Assembly: GCA_035541875.1 (NCBI GenBank)
Contig: DATKML010000041.1
Coordinates: 1 to 64,000, forward strand
Reading direction: 5' to 3'
Origin: JAJPHI01 sp035541875
GTDB lineage: Bacteria; Desulfobacterota; Binatia; Binatales; Binataceae
Length of the DNA: 64,000 nt
Part shown: piece after piece, positions 61,194 through 64,000 of the stretch
Numbering within the stretch: position 1 is the first letter of the stretch
How the letters are laid out: each line of letters starts with the position of its first letter
Translations under genes and position numbers: made by a program
The notes under the pieces: model-generated
Seen by the model: the letters and a program-made list of their open reading frames with translations, nothing else
The model's database searches: none
What the model was told of the DNA's origin: nothing

Positions 61194-64000
61194 ATGGACG
61201 CACCGGTTTTCGACGAAAGCCTTCGCGGCTTGGCCGCTAACGTGGCTCGTGTTATCGACGATGCGTCGCGGGCAGATGCGGTTCTTCATTTGGTACGCCG
61301 ACGTGCGCCTGACGAGCGCCTGGCGATGGCGTTCCTCCTGCAATTGGCGGAAATATCGCGCTCTATCTTCAACCAGGCGTTGGGCGACGACGGCTTGACC
61401 AACGATCTGGTTTTTTGCCTCGGCGGTTCAGAACTGATCGGTTCAGGCTTGGTTCGTTCAGGTTCAGCTTGGCTGGCGACTTTTGAGCACGCACGACGGA
61501 ATGGCGTTCAGCAGGTGATCACGAGTAGCGAGGCCATCGGCGAATCGGTCGAGGCGCTTGCTGAATATCGAAGAAAGCAGATGCTGCTGATCGCGATCGG
61601 CGATCTGCTCGGTCGCATCACCGTTAATGAAACGGTTGAGGCGATGTCGCAGCTTGCCGATGACTGTATTCGCGGTGCGCTGGCGATTGCGTCGCGAGAC
61701 GAGAAGACCGGGGCCGCAGCCGAGAAGTTCTGCATCCTTGCGATGGGTAAGCTCGGCGCTTCTGAACTTAACCTGAGTTCCGATATCGATCTGATCTACC
61801 TCTACGAAGGGCATGATCTAGCTGAGCTCGATACGGCGCGGCGCTTGGGCGAGCGTGTGACCGAGATTCTCGGTAGCCATTGCTTTCGTATCGATATGCG
61901 TCTGCGCCCCGGAGGAAGCCGCGCAGCGCTGGTCAGTTCGATCGACGGAGCGCTGAATTTCTATCAAAGCTTCGGTCAGACCTGGGAGCGCGCCGCGATG
62001 CTGCGAGCGCGTCCGGTTGCAGGTGCGATTGCGGCGGGCGAACGGTTACTGAACGAGCTGAGCCGCTTTGTTTATCGCGTTTATCTCGATTTCGAGACTA
62101 TCCGCCAACTCCGCGCGATGAAGCAGCAGATCGAGAACGAGCTGGGATCCGTTGAGATGGTGCGGCGGAATATCAAGCTGGGCTACGGCGGAATCCGAGA
62201 GCTGGAGTTCGTCGTGCAGGCGCTCGCGCTAATCCATGGCGGACGTGATGCGCGCCTGCGCACCGCTCGTACAGTGCCGGCCCTGGAGCGGCTCGCCTCG
62301 TGCGGATACATGCCACAGGATCGGGCGTGGGCTCTCAGTGAGGCTTACATCTTTCAGCGCAATGTCGAGCACAAATTGCAGGTCGCTGCCGGTCTGCAGA
62401 CGCATACGCTGCCGGCTGATCCGAGAGGACTCGCCATCCTCGCGGCACGTCTCGGTTACGGCAAAGCCGAAGACGCGGTGCGGCGTTTTAATCGGGAACT
62501 CGATGCGCGGCGGGCGCTGGTTGCCGAACAGTTTCGGCAGATGCTCGGAGGCGAAGCGGAGCGCACGCCCGGTAGTGTCAGTGCTACGGCTCGCGCGGCT
62601 TGGCAGGTCGCGCAGGAGCCGGAAAAGCTTGCGCCACTGCTGATGGAGCTGGGCTTCGCTCGCGCGCACGAGAGCGCCGTGCATCTTGGGCTGCTCGCAC
62701 GAACGCCCGCGTCCTCAAGTCAGAACCGGCGCGAGATGCTCGATCGGTTGGGTCCCCGACTTCTCGATGAGATCGGCCGATCGCCGGACCCTGACCTTGC
62801 GGTGATGAATCTTGCCTCCTTCATCGGTGCGGTGGGAGCGCGAACGTCGTTTCTTTCGCTCCTCGAGGAACATCCAGCGACACGTCGGATTTTGCTCCGT
62901 CTGTTTGGTTCGAGCACCTACCTATCGACTCTCTTCATACGCCATCCGGAGATGATCGATACGCTTGTGCGATCTGATCTGGCGCAGGCGCGACGATTAT
63001 CAGCCGAGATGGCACAGGAACTAAGTGAATTGGTCGAGGCGGCTCTCGATACGGAAGCTCGACTCGACGCGATTCGCGCCTTTCGCCATCAGGAGTTTCT
63101 GCGGATCGCGATAGCTGATCTGGCCGGCGAACTTACCCTCGAACAGGTGCGGGGCGAGCTGACCAATCTTGCGGAAATTGTCGTTCGCGAGGCGTTGGTT
63201 CAGGCTACGATCGAGGTCGCGCGACGAACAGCAATACCGGAGCAACTTCGTCTGTGTGTGTTGGCGATGGGCCGGATGGGCGCCGGCGAAACCTCATACA
63301 ATTCCGATCTCGACCTGATCTTCATCTACTCGATGCCCGGTGAGACCGCCGCGAGCGGACGCGAAATAGCGTCGCGCGTTGTGCAGAAGCTGATTGCGTT
63401 TATCGAGTCGCCCACCCGCGAAGGTTACGCTTACAAGATCGATCTCAGACTGCGTCCTTCTGGCCGAGCCGGTCCGCTGGTTACCTCCCTCGAAGGTTTC
63501 GAAGCCTACCATCAGCAAAGCTCCGCGTTGTGGGAACGACAGTCTCTCGTCCGGGCACGCGTCGTTGCGGGCGATCCCGTTCTGGGTGAAGAGGTCGAAG
63601 CGGCGCGCAAACGATTTGTTTTTGAGCCGGGACTGGACGCGGCTGGAATCGCGGAAATCGCGGCGATGCGCGAGCGGATCGAAGCGGAACTCGGACAGGA
63701 GCGGCCCGGGCGACTTAATCTCAAGCAGGGGACCGGTGGTCTGATCGATATCGAGTTTCTCACCCAGATGATGGCACTGCGGTACGGTCGAAAGGTTTCT
63801 GCTTTGCAGGTGCGGAATACGAGCGCGATGATTCAGGCGATTCGAGACGCAGGACTGATGGCGCCCGACGAGGCAGCTACGATGGCAGACGACTATCGTT
63901 TTTTCTCGGAATTGGAGAAGCGCTTACGAATCGAGAACGATCAGGCGGCCGCGGCGTTACCAACTCAGCAGGATCTGCTGGCACCGATTGCGCATTATAT
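61194..64000 (+). CDS. glnE: Glutamine synthetase adenylyltransferase/deadenylase (3' end cut by window edge)
   Basis: At least 935 residues, still open at base 64000. Two nucleotidyltransferase domains: the deadenylase with GKLGASELNLSSDIDLIYLY (about 185-204) and the adenylyltransferase with MGAGETSYNSDLDLIF (about 694-708). RMRP-type partners are RIDMRLRPGGSRAAL and KIDLRLRPSGRAGPL. GlnE adenylylates and deadenylates glutamine synthetase under PII control. It starts at ATG 61194, about 100 bases from the GST gene. Confidence 0.95.
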   Translation, partial: MDAPVFDESLRGLAANVARVIDDASRADAVLHLVRRRAPDERLAMAFLLQLAEISRSIFNQALGDDGLTNDLVFCLGGSELIGSGLVRSGSAWLATFEHARRNGVQQVITSSEAIGESVEALAEYRRKQMLLIAIGDLLGRITVNETVEAMSQLADDCIRGALAIASRDEKTGAAAEKFCILAMGKLGASELNLSSDIDLIYLYEGHDLAELDTARRLGERVTEILGSHCFRIDMRLRPGGSRAALVSSIDGALNFYQSFGQTWERAAMLRARPVAGAIAAGERLLNELSRFVYRVYLDFETIRQLRAMKQQIENELGSVEMVRRNIKLGYGGIRELEFVVQALALIHGGRDARLRTARTVPALERLASCGYMPQDRAWALSEAYIFQRNVEHKLQVAAGLQTHTLPADPRGLAILAARLGYGKAEDAVRRFNRELDARRALVAEQFRQMLGGEAERTPGSVSATARAAWQVAQEPEKLAPLLMELGFARAHESAVHLGLLARTPASSSQNRREMLDRLGPRLLDEIGRSPDPDLAVMNLASFIGAVGARTSFLSLLEEHPATRRILLRLFGSSTYLSTLFIRHPEMIDTLVRSDLAQARRLSAEMAQELSELVEAALDTEARLDAIRAFRHQEFLRIAIADLAGELTLEQVRGELTNLAEIVVREALVQATIEVARRTAIPEQLRLCVLAMGRMGAGETSYNSDLDLIFIYSMPGETAASGREIASRVVQKLIAFIESPTREGYAYKIDLRLRPSGRAGPLVTSLEGFEAYHQQSSALWERQSLVRARVVAGDPVLGEEVEAARKRFVFEPGLDAAGIAEIAAMRERIEAELGQERPGRLNLKQGTGGLIDIEFLTQMMALRYGRKVSALQVRNTSAMIQAIRDAGLMAPDEAATMADDYRFFSELEKRLRIENDQAAAALPTQQDLLAPIAHY

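Noticed and set aside
1..64000. CRISPR arrays, rRNA and tRNA genes
   Set aside because: No regularly spaced direct repeats, and no cloverleaf or rRNA-like sequence was noticed in the short intergenic gaps; a tRNAscan or Infernal run would be needed to exclude them fully.

Overview
The window is a dense stretch of a high-GC (roughly 60%), Gram-negative bacterial chromosome. The evidence for an outer membrane is LptD, several lipoproteins with lipoboxes, and two periplasmic lytic transglycosylases. No rRNA, tRNA, CRISPR array, insertion sequence or phage gene was recognised. The gene content resembles soil or aquatic lineages near the old deltaproteobacterial groups, such as Binatota (Desulfobacterota_B): many CoA-transferases, acyl-CoA dehydrogenase, MaoC hydratases, hydantoinase, P450, epoxide hydrolase and a CopA-type pump. 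That placement is inference from gene content only.

Layout. 1-4.9 kb: SpoVR, YeaH and PrkA, the conserved stationary-phase kinase cluster, on the minus strand. 5-10.5 kb: an MBL-fold hydrolase, small envelope proteins, a DUF429-like protein with a disrupted start, and a soluble-type lytic transglycosylase. 10.6-13.8 kb: a plus-strand housekeeping cluster (Maf, YggS, ProC, YggT, YggU, FmdB) ending in a clear terminator. 13.9-19.1 kb: an alcohol dehydrogenase with hydantoinase A and B and an unknown protein; a 56-codon relic of a second hydantoinase B start sits between A and B. 19.2-24.6 kb: minus-strand CaiB transferase, glycosyltransferase, lipoprotein, VOC protein, ThiI and a dual-specificity phosphatase. 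24.7-30.6 kb: a small MerR/excisionase-type regulator, peptide deformylase, a copper ATPase with two YHS domains, a serine hydrolase and LD-carboxypeptidase. 30.6-34.7 kb: FolC, LptD and a small membrane ORF. 34.8-42.1 kb: catabolic genes (phosphotransferase, MFS, epoxide hydrolase, two tandem flavin monooxygenase-like genes of which the second is frameshifted, and a P450). 42.1-45.4 kb: a tightly overlapping minus-strand CoA operon (MaoC, acyl-CoA dehydrogenase, MaoC with a histone-like tail, HpcH/CitE lyase). 45.6-50 kb: a rhodanese-like protein, an XRE regulator, small proteins and an OPT transporter. 50-54 kb: two paralogous coiled-coil proteins and a damaged hybrid histidine kinase. 54-64 kb: an NHL lipoprotein, a double CaiB fusion, a flavin/FMN-binding protein, a BMP-type binding protein, an MltD-like enzyme, a GST and the 5' part of glnE.

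The strongest novel signal is at 45611-46141. A secreted rhodanese-like reading frame is interrupted by one UGA, continues in frame through the conserved rhodanese C-terminus, and has a compact stem-loop at the right distance after the UGA. This is what a bacterial selenoprotein looks like. Other points of interest are a Shine-Dalgarno sequence held in the loop of a perfect inverted repeat before the P450, the MaoC protein with a lysine/arginine/alanine tail, the uncharacterised coiled-coil pair, and several single-base indels that are either real gene decay or assembly errors.
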